Shown: in pieces, positions 1-8,608 of the stretch
Layout: the number at the start of each line of letters is the position of its first letter
Numbering within the stretch: position 1 is the stretch's first letter
Assembly: GCF_014654365.1 (NCBI RefSeq)
Contig: NZ_BNAY01000002.1
Location: 1,179,728-1,243,727 of the forward strand
DNA length: 64,000 nt
DNA from: Amycolatopsis oliviviridis
GTDB lineage: Bacteria; Actinomycetota; Actinomycetes; Mycobacteriales; Pseudonocardiaceae
Direction: 5' to 3'
The notes under the pieces: generated by a model
Database searches by the model: none
The model's input: only the letters and a program-made list of their open reading frames with translations
What the model was told of the DNA's origin: nothing
Position numbers and translations under genes: made by a program

Positions 1-447
1 GTGGTCGTCACCCGCGTCGTGCTCGGCGACCTGGAGCAGCAGCCCCGCCGCGACCCGCACGATCTCCTGTTCGGCGGGGGTCAGCGCCGTGTCCATGGCC
101 CGTGCCAGCCACCGGTTGCCGTCGCGCACATGTCCGCGCAAGGCCGCGTGGCCCGCTTCGGTGATCACGATCCGCTGGGCCCGCCGGTCGCGCTCGTCGG
201 GACGCCGCGCGACGCGGCCTTCGGCTTCGAGCGCGTTCAGCACCCTGGTCAGGGACTGCGGCTGCAGTCCTTCGATCGCGGCGAGCACGCTGACGGTCAG
301 GGGTCCGCTGTGCCGCAGGTTCGCCAGCACCGACGCGGCCAGCCTGCTCAGGGTTCGGTCTTCGCCGGGTTGTTCGGCGCGAAGACGGGACGACAACCGC
401 GAAACGGCCCATCGCACCGACTCCGCGGTCTGCGTGGCTTCAGTCAC
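1..447 (-). CDS. MarR-family transcriptional regulator (3' end cut by window edge)
   Basis: Starts at a GTG at 447 and stays open to the window edge, giving 149 residues without a stop. A winged-helix DNA-binding region of the MarR type is visible: a helix-turn-helix near residues 48-75 (LTVSVLAAIEGLQPQSLTR), followed by the wing with the family-typical basic stretch RRPDERDRRAQRIVITEAG. Such proteins bind palindromes as dimers and usually repress a divergent transporter gene. That is exactly the arrangement here, with an ABC-2 permease gene on the other strand 76 bases away and a perfect palindrome in between. The last residues are missing but probably few. The ligand is unknown. Confidence 0.88.
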   Translation of the reverse strand, partial: MTEATQTAESVRWAVSRLSSRLRAEQPGEDRTLSRLAASVLANLRHSGPLTVSVLAAIEGLQPQSLTRVLNALEAEGRVARRPDERDRRAQRIVITEAGHAALRGHVRDGNRWLARAMDTALTPAEQEIVRVAAGLLLQVAEHDAGDDH

Positions 448-506
448 GGTACAACGCTAACACTTATCATTATCCTCACGAAGCCCGGCAAATGCAGCAA
501 GTAATT

Positions 507-518
507 AAGCGTACGCTT
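507..518. promoter_or_regulatory. 12-bp perfect palindrome, candidate MarR operator
   Basis: AAGCGTACGCTT is a perfect 12-base palindrome that ends five bases before the ATG of the permease gene. It is the only strong dyad in the 76-base divergent spacer. Its position would block transcription or translation start of the permease. Assignment to the divergent MarR protein is inference from position. Confidence 0.45.
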
Positions 519-523
519 CGTAT

Positions 524-1297
524 ATGACTCCGAATCCGTGGCGAGTGTTCTGGGGCCTGCTGGAGCACGATCTGCTCATCACGCGGAAGCAGCTCGGCGG
601 GGTGCTGGCCCAGGTCCTCATGCAGCCCTTGCTGATGCTGCTGGTGTTCGGGAAGGTCCTCGGCGCGCTCGGCTACACCCCGCCCGGCTACGCGCGGCTG
701 CTCCTGCCCGGGCTCGTCGCGCTGAACGCGTTCTTCGCCGCCGCCCAGAACGCGTCCTTCCCACTGGCCATGGAGTTCGCCACCCGCACCATCGAGAACC
801 GGCTGAGAGCACCCGTGCCGCTCGGCTGGATCGTCGTGGAGCGGATCTTCGCGGCTGCGTCGCGCGGTCTCGTCACCGCCGTCCTCATGGTCCCTGTCGG
901 CGCGCTCGTGCTCGGCGACCTGTCTTGGCGGACAGCGGGTATCCCGGCGGCATTCGGGTACACCGCGCTCGGCGCGCTGGCGGGCGGCGCGGTGGGGACG
1001 ACGATCGGCTCACTCGTCGCCCCCGCCCGGATCGGGATCACCTTCTCACTGGTGATGCCCCCGTTGCTGTTCACCGGTTCCGCGCAGTTCCCCTTCCCCG
1101 AACTCGACGCCGTCCCGTGGTTCCGGGCGCTGTGCGCGCTGAACCCGATGACCTACGTCAGCGAAGGCCTGCGCGGGGCGCTGACCCCGCGGATCGCTCA
1201 TCTGCCCGCTTGGCTCTGCGTCACCGGCCTGGCCGTCGCACTGCTCGTTTTCACCCCCGCGAGTCTCTGGACGTTCCGCCGCCGGGCGATCACCTGA
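524..1297 (+). CDS. ABC-2 type transporter permease
   Basis: A 257-residue membrane protein with about six hydrophobic segments, for example near residues 25-45, 55-75, 105-130, 140-160, 175-192 and 228-246. The late motif LNPMTYVSEGLRGAL is typical of ABC-2 permeases of drug or polysaccharide exporters (DrrB/NodJ type). It would form the membrane channel of an ATP-driven exporter. No ATP-binding subunit gene adjoins it here, so the partner must be encoded elsewhere or the gene is an orphan. The ATG at 524 has no Shine-Dalgarno sequence in front of it, which suggests a short or leaderless transcript. The divergent MarR gene probably controls it. Confidence 0.88.
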   Translation: MTPNPWRVFWGLLEHDLLITRKQLGGVLAQVLMQPLLMLLVFGKVLGALGYTPPGYARLLLPGLVALNAFFAAAQNASFPLAMEFATRTIENRLRAPVPLGWIVVERIFAAASRGLVTAVLMVPVGALVLGDLSWRTAGIPAAFGYTALGALAGGAVGTTIGSLVAPARIGITFSLVMPPLLFTGSAQFPFPELDAVPWFRALCALNPMTYVSEGLRGALTPRIAHLPAWLCVTGLAVALLVFTPASLWTFRRRAIT

Positions 1298-1362
1298 CTT
1301 CCGAGTGCGCGATCCGCCCGGCCGTGGTCGGCTGGTTCCGGTTTACCGCGTGACGTTTCCGG

Positions 1363-1386
1363 GGAAGCCGTGTCTTACGTGTTGTC
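1363..1386 (+). promoter_or_regulatory. Candidate ECF-type promoter of the sigma operon
   Basis: GGAAG (1363-1367), a 16-base spacer and GTC (1384-1386) resemble the GGAA(C/T)-N16-GTC pattern of many ECF sigma promoters. It lies about 35 bases upstream of the leader ORF. If real, the sigma factor would drive its own operon. The match is short and could be chance. Confidence 0.3.
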
Positions 1387-1418
1387 ACCCGGGACAGGTG
1401 GCAGGAGGGAGCTTCGGC

Positions 1419-1448
1419 ATGGCGGCACTGCACAGGTGCGCTCGATGA
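1419..1448 (+). CDS. Leader mini-ORF coupled to the sigma gene
   Basis: A strong Shine-Dalgarno sequence (AGGAGGG, about 1403-1409) sits nine bases before ATG 1419. That ATG opens a nine-codon frame (MAALHRCAR) whose TGA (1446-1448) overlaps the ATG (1445-1447) of the sigma gene as ATGA. The sigma gene itself has no Shine-Dalgarno sequence at normal distance. The arrangement predicts translational coupling: ribosomes finishing the mini-ORF would start the sigma gene. No homologue is claimed; the case rests on spacing only. Confidence 0.45.
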   Translation: MAALHRCAR

Positions 1449-2026
1449 CGACATCGGCGAGAGAAGACGCACCGGCCGCCGGCGAAACGGTGCTGGACGA
1501 CGCCACGCTCGTGGCCCGGGCCCGTGACGGCGAGATCCGCGCGTACGAGCAGCTCGTCCTGCGGTTCCAGGGGCCGATGTACCGGCTGGCGCTGCGAATG
1601 CTGGGGAACAAGGGGGACGCCGAGGACGTCGTCCAAGAGGTGTTCCTCGGTGCTTGGAGGCGGCTCGACCAGCTACAGGAGGACGCGGCGTTCGTGGGCT
1701 GGCTCTACCGGACGACGACCAACCGGTGCCTGAACGTGATCCGTGCCAGGAAACCGGTGGCCGACGTCGAGCTGGACCAGCGAGAATCCACCGGCTCGGC
1801 CGGGCGGCCGGATCGCGAGGCCGAGACGAACGCGCAGCTGACGGCGCTCACCGGGGCGCTGGGCGAGCTGACCGCGGAGCAACGGGCCTGCTGGCTGTTG
1901 CGCGAGGTCCACGGCCGCTCCTACGACGAGATCGCCCAGACGATCGGGGCGACCACCACCGCGGTGCGCGGACGCATCGCGCGAGCACGAGCACAGTTGG
2001 CGGAGGTGATGGCGCCATGGCGATGA
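1445..2026 (+). CDS. ECF-subfamily RNA polymerase sigma factor
   Basis: 193 residues from ATG 1445. Region sigma-2 spans roughly residues 25-95, with the core-binding motif GDAEDVVQEVFLGAWRRLD. Region sigma-4 spans about 130-190, with the DNA-recognition helix GRSYDEIAQTIGATTTAVRG. The long N-terminal and SnoaL extensions of SigG- or SigJ-type factors are absent. It overlaps the next gene, which carries an anti-sigma zinc-finger motif fused to an Asp23 domain, so that protein is the likely partner. The following two genes also encode Asp23-type proteins, pointing to a role in cell-envelope stress. The start was chosen because the ATG overlaps the leader ORF stop; an in-frame GTG at 1436 is an alternative. 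Confidence 0.9.
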   Translation: MTTSAREDAPAAGETVLDDATLVARARDGEIRAYEQLVLRFQGPMYRLALRMLGNKGDAEDVVQEVFLGAWRRLDQLQEDAAFVGWLYRTTTNRCLNVIRARKPVADVELDQRESTGSAGRPDREAETNAQLTALTGALGELTAEQRACWLLREVHGRSYDEIAQTIGATTTAVRGRIARARAQLAEVMAPWR

Positions 2027-2586
2027 ACCACGCGACCCAGGACTACCTGCTGCCGTGCGGCCGTGATGTGGAACAGGTCTGGGAACGGCTCGACGAGGTC
2101 GACGCCGGCCGGGCGGACGCGCACGAGCTCGACTGCCCGGACTGCCGGGCGACCCGCGAGAGCCTCCGGGTGCTGCGCGGGCTGACCCAGGAACTCGCCG
2201 AAGACGACACCGAGCCGTCGCCGGATCTCACGAGCCGGATCATGTCCGCCGTCCGTGCCGAGGTGCGGCGCCGGGATCTGGTGCCGCTGGCCAGCCCGGA
2301 ACCGGGTGAGGTGCGGGTGAGCGATCAGGCGGTCGCGGCGGTGCTGCGGTTCGCCGCGGACTCGGTGGACGGCGTCCGCGCACGGCGGTGCCGGGTCCTG
2401 CGCTCACCGGACATCAGCACCGGCCCGCTGGCCGTGGACGTGGAACTGAGCATCGCGATCGCCCATGATTTCGACGGTGACTCGCTGGACGTGGTCCGCG
2501 AGCGGGTCACGGCGGCGGCGGGTGCCAGGGTGGGCCTCCGCCTTGCCCGGCTCGACCTGACGGTGGAGGACATCTATGACGCGTGA
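2017..2586 (+). CDS. Zinc-finger anti-sigma / Asp23-family fusion protein
   Basis: 189 residues; the ATG lies inside the end of the sigma gene. The N-terminal part has an H-x3-C-x2-C motif (His36, Cys40, Cys43, plus Cys14), the signature of ZAS anti-sigma factors that hold ECF sigma factors inactive. From about residue 95 the protein becomes an Asp23/Gls24-like domain: VSDQAVAAVLRFAADSVDGV, a beta-rich centre and a terminal stretch with LRLARLDLTVEDIYD. No membrane segment is visible, so it would be a soluble anti-sigma factor. The fusion could let the Asp23 half sense the envelope protein assembly and control the sigma factor. The domain calls are from pattern recognition; the sensing role is inference. 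Confidence 0.75.
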   Translation: MAMNHATQDYLLPCGRDVEQVWERLDEVDAGRADAHELDCPDCRATRESLRVLRGLTQELAEDDTEPSPDLTSRIMSAVRAEVRRRDLVPLASPEPGEVRVSDQAVAAVLRFAADSVDGVRARRCRVLRSPDISTGPLAVDVELSIAIAHDFDGDSLDVVRERVTAAAGARVGLRLARLDLTVEDIYDA

Positions 2587-2977
2587 GCAGGCCCCGGCCA
2601 GACAACTGGTCGAGACGGTGATCTCCCCGCCGGTGATCGCGGCGGTTTCCGCGCATGCCGCGGCGCAGGTCCCCGGCGTGGTACGCCTGGAACCCGGGCT
2701 GCGTGGGCTGGCAAGCTCACTCACCCGGATCGCGCGGCAGCGGATCAAAGGCCTCGAACCGGCGCCGACCGAAGGGGTCCGCGCGTTCGTCGAGCACGAT
2801 CCGCCCGACGTCCGGGTGGAGATCGACCTCTCGGTCTCCGGGCTGGACCAGGCCGCCGCGACGGCGCAGGCGGTGCAGCGTGCCGTCGCCAAGGCGGTCA
2901 CCGAGGCGACCGGGCTCACCCCGTCCGCCGTCTCGGTGTCCATTTTGGACATCGAAATCCGTGGAGGACTGTTGTGA
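2576..2977 (+). CDS. Asp23/Gls24 family envelope stress protein
   Basis: 133 residues covering one whole Asp23/Gls24 domain: an opening strand-helix unit (VISPPVIAAVSAHAAAQVPGVV), a central beta strand pair (PPDVRVEIDLSVSGL) and a final helix-strand unit (VTEATGLTPSAVSVSILDIEI). Family members are cytoplasmic proteins that gather at the membrane and are induced by alkaline or envelope stress. It overlaps the upstream fusion gene by 11 bases and the downstream gene by four (GTGA), so all are co-translated. The usual membrane anchor AmaP is not encoded beside it. Confidence 0.82.
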   Translation: MTREQAPARQLVETVISPPVIAAVSAHAAAQVPGVVRLEPGLRGLASSLTRIARQRIKGLEPAPTEGVRAFVEHDPPDVRVEIDLSVSGLDQAAATAQAVQRAVAKAVTEATGLTPSAVSVSILDIEIRGGLL

Positions 2978-3279
2978 CCGCACGTTCCGAACTGACCGCG
3001 TCGCTGCTGAGCACGCTCCGCGACGTACCGGGGCTGCGCGCGGCGACACCGTCCACCACGGCCGCCGCCTCGGCGGTGCCGTGGGATCTCGACGTGATGG
3101 CCGTCGACATCTCCGAGAACGTCGTGGAGATCCGCGTCGTCGCGCTGGAGGTGCCGATCCCGCCACTGACGGAGGTCGCCGGGGCCGCCTTGCGCGCGGT
3201 GCTGACCGGTACCCCGTGGGAGAACGCGAGCCTGCGGATCGTGGTGACCGACGTGGACGCCGCCGCGCTGACTCCTTGA
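2974..3279 (+). CDS. Small Asp23-like protein
   Basis: 101 residues from GTG 2974, overlapping the previous stop as GTGA. It keeps the outline of the Asp23 fold: helix LTASLLSTLRDVPGL, strand VVEIRVVALEVPIPPL, helix AGAALRAVLTGTPW and strand LRIVVTDVDA. It is shorter and more divergent than the neighbour. It is the last gene of the sigma operon and is followed by a strong hairpin. Membership of the family is inferred from layout and position; no catalytic motif is expected or seen. Confidence 0.6.
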   Translation: MTARSELTASLLSTLRDVPGLRAATPSTTAAASAVPWDLDVMAVDISENVVEIRVVALEVPIPPLTEVAGAALRAVLTGTPWENASLRIVVTDVDAAALTP

Positions 3280-3286
3280 CCACGAA

Positions 3287-3326
3287 GATCGCGGTGGCCA
3301 CACCCGAGGGTATGACCACCGCGATC
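3287..3326. terminator. Bidirectional terminator hairpin
   Basis: The arms GATCGCGGTGG (3287-3297) and CCACCGCGATC (3316-3326) pair perfectly over 11 bases with an 18-base loop. It lies between the ends of two convergent transcription units (the Asp23 operon and the FAS1 gene) and can serve both. There is no clear U-run. Confidence 0.65.
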
Positions 3327-3340
3327 GTCGCGTTGGGGAC

Positions 3341-4018
3341 CTAGTTCTTGTTGGTGCCCGGGGTCAGCACCTTGTCGATGACGAAGACGGTGGCGTTCTT
3401 GGTGGGGATGTTGCCGCACAGGATCTTCGCGCCGTTGACGGTCATGTTCTCGCCGGAGCCCTCGATCTTGAGCGGGCCGCCCGCGGTGTTCAGGCTCTCC
3501 AGCGACTTGGCCGATTCCAGGCCCTTGGCGTCGTAACGCTTGCTGACGACGTGGTACTGCAGGATCGGGGCCAGCTGGTCCGGCTTGCCGGCCAGCTCGT
3601 TGAACTTGGCGTCACCCAGTGCCTGGAAGGCCGGGTCCGCCGGGGCGAACACGGTGATGGCCGGCTGGCTGTTGAGCGTGTCCACCAGGTTGGTGGCCTT
3701 GACCGCGGCGACCAGCTTGGTCAGCAGCGGGTTGGTCGAGGCGGCGCTGGCGACCGGCTGCGGGCCCATCGAGTCCAGCGAGCCGGGCGCACTGCCCTGC
3801 GGCAGCTGCGAACAGGCCGGGCCGAACACGTCGGCGTTGGTGGTCACGCCGTCACCGGAGGCGGCACTGGACATCGGGGCCGACATCGACGAGGACGGGG
3901 CGGGCGCGGAGGCGCTGTTGGAGCTGCCGGACGAAGCGCTGTCGTTGCTGCTGCAGGCGGTCAGGGCCAGCGCGGCGACCGCGGTGAAACCGATTCCTGC
4001 GACGCGAAGCTTGCTCAC
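3341..4018 (-). CDS. Fasciclin (FAS1) domain lipoprotein, MPT83/MPT70-like
   Basis: 225 residues from GTG 4018. A lipoprotein signal peptide ends in the lipobox LTAC (Cys22), followed by a Ser/Ala-rich linker and one FAS1 domain from about residue 90 to the end, with the family motifs LNSQPAITVFAPADPAFQAL and YHVV. It would be attached to the outside of the cytoplasmic membrane and act in surface adhesion. The M. tuberculosis homologues MPT83/MPT70 are controlled by SigK. A SigK-like promoter (CAATCC-N16-CGAAT) is present upstream, and a molybdenum oxidoreductase gene with a matching promoter precedes it. A GGAG sits nine bases before the start. Confidence 0.88.
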   Translation of the reverse strand: MSKLRVAGIGFTAVAALALTACSSNDSASSGSSNSASAPAPSSSMSAPMSSAASGDGVTTNADVFGPACSQLPQGSAPGSLDSMGPQPVASAASTNPLLTKLVAAVKATNLVDTLNSQPAITVFAPADPAFQALGDAKFNELAGKPDQLAPILQYHVVSKRYDAKGLESAKSLESLNTAGGPLKIEGSGENMTVNGAKILCGNIPTKNATVFVIDKVLTPGTNKN

Positions 4019-4057
4019 GGAAAATCACTCCATTTGTTTTTCGGGTTCTTACCGGGT

Positions 4058-4084
4058 ATTCGAGACTGCCGCGAAGTCGGATTG
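4058..4084 (-). promoter_or_regulatory. SigK-like promoter of the FAS1 gene
   Basis: Reading the minus strand, CAATCC (4084-4079), a 16-base spacer and CGAAT (4062-4058) match the published mycobacterial SigK consensus CCATCC-N16-18-CGAAT at all but one position. The start codon is about 40 bases downstream. The same layout recurs at the next gene upstream. Confidence 0.6.
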
Positions 4085-4106
4085 CCACTCTTTCGAGTGA
4101 CGCCGA

Positions 4107-5669
4107 TCACCGCGCGGTGAAACTGATGACATGCCAACCCGTCGCACCGTCCGGAACGGTTCCGGCGCGGGCGTCGGTCTGGGTGTAACCGGATTTGTCG
4201 ACAGCCCGGACGGTGACCTGATGACTGCCCGCCGGGACCTCGAATTCGGTCCACCACATCCGCCAGGTGTTGAGCCCCACTTCACGGGAAAGCGTTGCGG
4301 GCTGCCACTTCCCGCTCGCTCCGAGCCGGACTTCGACTCGCTCCACACCGGTGTGCTGTGCCCACGCGACGCCCGAGATCCGGACCTTGCCCGCGGGCAC
4401 CGTTTCGAATCCTTTCGGACTGTCGATCCTGGACTGCGTCTTTATCGGGGCCTGTTCGCCCCAGCCGCGGTCGAGCCAGTAGGCGCGGCGCGCTTTCCAG
4501 GTGGTGATCTCCAGATCTTTGACCCATTTCGTCGCCGAGACATAGCCGTAGAGTCCGGGGATCACCATTCGAGCGGGAAAACCGTGCTCGACCGGCAGCG
4601 GTTCCCCGTTCATCCCGATCGCCAGCATCGCACCCCGCTCCCGATCGAGCGCGGCGAGGACCGGGCTGCCGGCGGTCCAGCCGTCGACGCTGGTGGAGAA
4701 GATCTGCTCGGCACCGGGAAGGACTTCGGCCTCCCGCAACAGATCCCCGAGGTCGACGCCGATGAAATTCGCCGTGGACACGTAGGTCCCGCCGACCTCG
4801 TTGGAGACACACGTCATGGTGATCGTGCGCTCGATCAGCGGACGGTTGCGGATGTCGTCGTAGCTGAACCGTTTTTCGTTGCGCACCATGCCGTGCAGCT
4901 TCAGGCTCCAGTCCTCGGCCCGGACCTGCGGCACCGACAACGCGGTGTCGACGCGATAGAAGTCGCGGTTCGAGGTGAGGAACGTCGGCGTGCCCAGCTT
5001 GGCGAAATCCGCGTCGGCCGGGATCGGCGGCGCCGGCGTGGCGGGGACCAGCCGTCCGATGGCCTCGCGGGAAGACTCCGCGTCCTTCGTCCCGGCGAGG
5101 AGCTGACCGCCCGCGCCCGCCGCCCCCGCGGCCACGAACGCACCCGCGCCCGCCAGCAGCACCGACCGGCGTGACGGGGCCACCCCGGGCGTCTCATCCT
5201 CGGCTTGAGACCTGACCACGGCCAGGCGGTGGAGCCAGAAGAAGACGCCGACCCCGGCGATCAGGCTGGCCAGCGGCGCCAGCAACGCGACCGCGGTGAG
5301 GTCGGGACGCTGCGACACGGCGAACCCGCCCAGCAGCCCGAACGCGGCGATCAGCACGATCCCCGGAACGGGTGAACGACGGGAGGCGATCCCGGCCACC
5401 GCGGCGGCCAGCACCATCACCACGGCCATGCCGCCGAGCAGCACGAGTTTGTCGTAGACCCCGAACGTCCGGACCGCGAAATCCTTCAGTTCCACCGGCG
5501 TCAGGTCGATCGCGCCGTTGCCGACCGCGAGATACGGCGAGGCGTTGGCGCCGATGAACCCGGCCACCAGATGACCGGCCGCCAGGGCGGCGGCGAGGGC
5601 GACGACACCGATCAGCGCCGCCCCGAACAGCGGGAGACGTGGCCCCTGATCGGCTCGCGAAGTCTTCAT
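4107..5669 (-). CDS. Membrane-bound molybdopterin-dependent oxidoreductase (sulfite oxidase fold)
   Basis: 520 residues from ATG 5669; an upstream TTG at 5720 is possible. The first ~150 residues hold about four membrane helices. A segment with RR followed by a hydrophobic run resembles a Tat signal or an internal anchor. The catalytic half is of the sulfite-oxidase/YedY type; Cys287 in TMTCVSNEVGG is the expected molybdenum ligand. The C-terminus has the dimerisation-type beta domain with VRISGVAWAQHTGVERVEV. It probably acts outside the membrane; its substrate is unknown. ATG 5669 was preferred because a SigK-like -10 element ends seven bases before it, which predicts a leaderless mRNA. The downstream neighbour is the FAS1 lipoprotein gene. 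Confidence 0.87.
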   Translation of the reverse strand: MKTSRADQGPRLPLFGAALIGVVALAAALAAGHLVAGFIGANASPYLAVGNGAIDLTPVELKDFAVRTFGVYDKLVLLGGMAVVMVLAAAVAGIASRRSPVPGIVLIAAFGLLGGFAVSQRPDLTAVALLAPLASLIAGVGVFFWLHRLAVVRSQAEDETPGVAPSRRSVLLAGAGAFVAAGAAGAGGQLLAGTKDAESSREAIGRLVPATPAPPIPADADFAKLGTPTFLTSNRDFYRVDTALSVPQVRAEDWSLKLHGMVRNEKRFSYDDIRNRPLIERTITMTCVSNEVGGTYVSTANFIGVDLGDLLREAEVLPGAEQIFSTSVDGWTAGSPVLAALDRERGAMLAIGMNGEPLPVEHGFPARMVIPGLYGYVSATKWVKDLEITTWKARRAYWLDRGWGEQAPIKTQSRIDSPKGFETVPAGKVRISGVAWAQHTGVERVEVRLGASGKWQPATLSREVGLNTWRMWWTEFEVPAGSHQVTVRAVDKSGYTQTDARAGTVPDGATGWHVISFTAR

Positions 5670-5676
5670 GCCAGGT

Positions 5677-5703
5677 ATTCGCGGCCGACCGTTGAGCGGA
5701 CTG
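5677..5703 (-). promoter_or_regulatory. SigK-like promoter of the oxidoreductase gene
   Basis: On the minus strand CAGTCC (5703-5698), 16 bases, then CGAATACC starting at 5681. The element shares TCC-N16-CGAATACC with the FAS1 promoter. The -10 element ends seven bases before ATG 5669, so transcription would begin at or next to the start codon. Confidence 0.55.
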
Positions 5704-5841
5704 GTTTCCTTTTCCCGCAAGGGAAATCGCCGATTTCCCGCAGAGGCCTTCGCTAGATATTCGTGACGGAGGCCCGCGTGGACAGGTCACGAAACGGACA
5801 CGGCCCCTGCCGCCCCGCACGCACCAGTAGCCACGGGCGCC

Positions 5842-5854
5842 AAGTACATGAAGG
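5842..5854 (+). repeat. Half copy of hairpin repeat family 2
   Basis: AAGTACATGAAGG is identical to the start of an arm at 48951-48963. It lies just before a complete family 1 element. The matching second arm is missing here, so this is a degenerate copy. Confidence 0.4.
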
Positions 5855-5877
5855 CGAGTAAGCGCAGGTGCCGCGTC

Positions 5878-7463
<1,586 letters not shown>

Positions 7464-7484
7464 CCCGAACCGACGGGACGCGAA

Positions 7485-7524
7485 AGCGCCGGGCGCGCGG
7501 CATCGAAGCCGTTCGCCCGGCGCT
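7485..7524. terminator. argG terminator hairpin
   Basis: AGCGCCGGGCG (7485-7495) pairs perfectly with CGCCCGGCGCT (7514-7524), followed by GTTCTTCT. It lies between argG and the convergent regulator remnant. Confidence 0.7.
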
Positions 7525-7530
7525 GTTCTT

Positions 7531-8341
7531 CTATGTCGTCAAAGACTGCGTGCCGAGGACGGTGAGCAGCGCGAGCCGCTCGGCGGCTTCGGAACCGGGC
7601 TCGGCCGTGTAGACCATGATGTGCAGGTCGCAGCCTTCGACGGTCAGGGCGTCGCAGTCCAATTCGACCGGCCCGACCGACGGATGGTCGATGATCTTGC
7701 GCGTGCTCTCGTGCCGTCCGACGGCGCCGGACTCCCACAGGCTCGCGAACCGGGGACTCCCGCCGCGTAGTTCCGCGATCAGCCGCGTGAGCCGTTGGTC
7801 GGCCGGATAGCGCGCGGCCGCCGAACGCAGGTCCGCGACGAGGACCGATTCGAAGGTCCGCAACGATTCCGGGGTGTGCCGCGCACGCGTTCCCGGACCG
7901 AGGAAATGCCGCCAGACGGCGTTGCGCTCGAACCCGCGCGCCGCGGGCGGATCACCCATCAGGGCGGCATACGGCGGGTTCGCCGACAGCAACGTCCACA
8001 TGGCGTCGAACACCGCGACGGGAATCCCGGTCATGCGATCGAGCAGCCGGGGGACGCCGGGCGTGAGGTACGCGGAGATGACGTCCGGTCCCGGTGCCGC
8101 CAGCCCGGCGAGACCGAACAGGTGGGCTCGTTCGGGTCCGGAGAGCCGGAGCGCCCTCGCCAAGGCCTCGACCACCTGATCGGACGGATGCGAAGCGCGG
8201 CCCTGTTCCAGCCTGGTCACGTAGTCGACAGAATCCCCGCCAGCAGGGCCAATTCCTCCCGGCGCAGCCCGGCGGCGCGCCGCTGACCGCCTTCGGGCAG
8301 ACCGACGTCCGACGGGGAGACGCGGTCACGCCAGCGGCGCC
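7531..8341 (-). pseudogene. XRE/MmyB-type regulator, truncated and frameshifted
   Basis: The intact frame below 8220 encodes 229 residues ending at 7531: the tail of an HTH (TRLEQGRASHPSDQVVEALARAL) and the whole MmyB-like ligand domain. The usual N-terminal part continues in another frame up to about 8341 (RRWRDRVSPSDVGLPEGG, then LRREELALLAGI). One missing base near 8230-8233 breaks the frame inside the HTH (expected GISVDYVTRLEQGR). Beyond 8341 the first ~12 residues and the start codon are absent, and sequence of a short-chain dehydrogenase on the other strand begins at once. Such regulators normally stand divergent to exactly such a dehydrogenase gene. Both have therefore lost their starts. 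Confidence 0.75.
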
Positions 8342-8602
8342 GCCCGCCGCCTCATCGCCGACGGGCACACCGTCTACCTCGGCAGCCGGGACGCCGAACG
8401 CGGCCGCCGTGCCGCCGAAGCCCTGGGCGCGCGCCTGATCCTGCTCGACGTCACCGACGACGCGTCCGTCGATGCCGCCGCGAAGACCATCGAAGCCGAA
8501 GGCGGGCTGGACGTCCTGGTCAACAACGCCGGCATGCCTCGATCGGACCGGACGGCCCGACCGGCAGCTACTTCGACGTCTCGGGGCCGCTCCCCTGGTG
8601 AC
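8333..8602 (+). pseudogene. Short-chain dehydrogenase remnant
   Basis: A frame with ARRLIADGHTVYLGSRD, then a region ending in LDVLVNNAGM, is the first third of an SDR. The nucleotide-binding Gly-rich start is missing and the NNAG motif is kept. After NNAGM the frame is lost; the next frame reads SIGPDGPTGSYFDVSG and stops at about 8602. The catalytic Tyr-Lys part is absent. The left end abuts the truncated regulator on the opposite strand, so one deletion removed both gene starts and the shared promoter. Confidence 0.7.
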
Positions 8603-8608
8603 CCGGCG

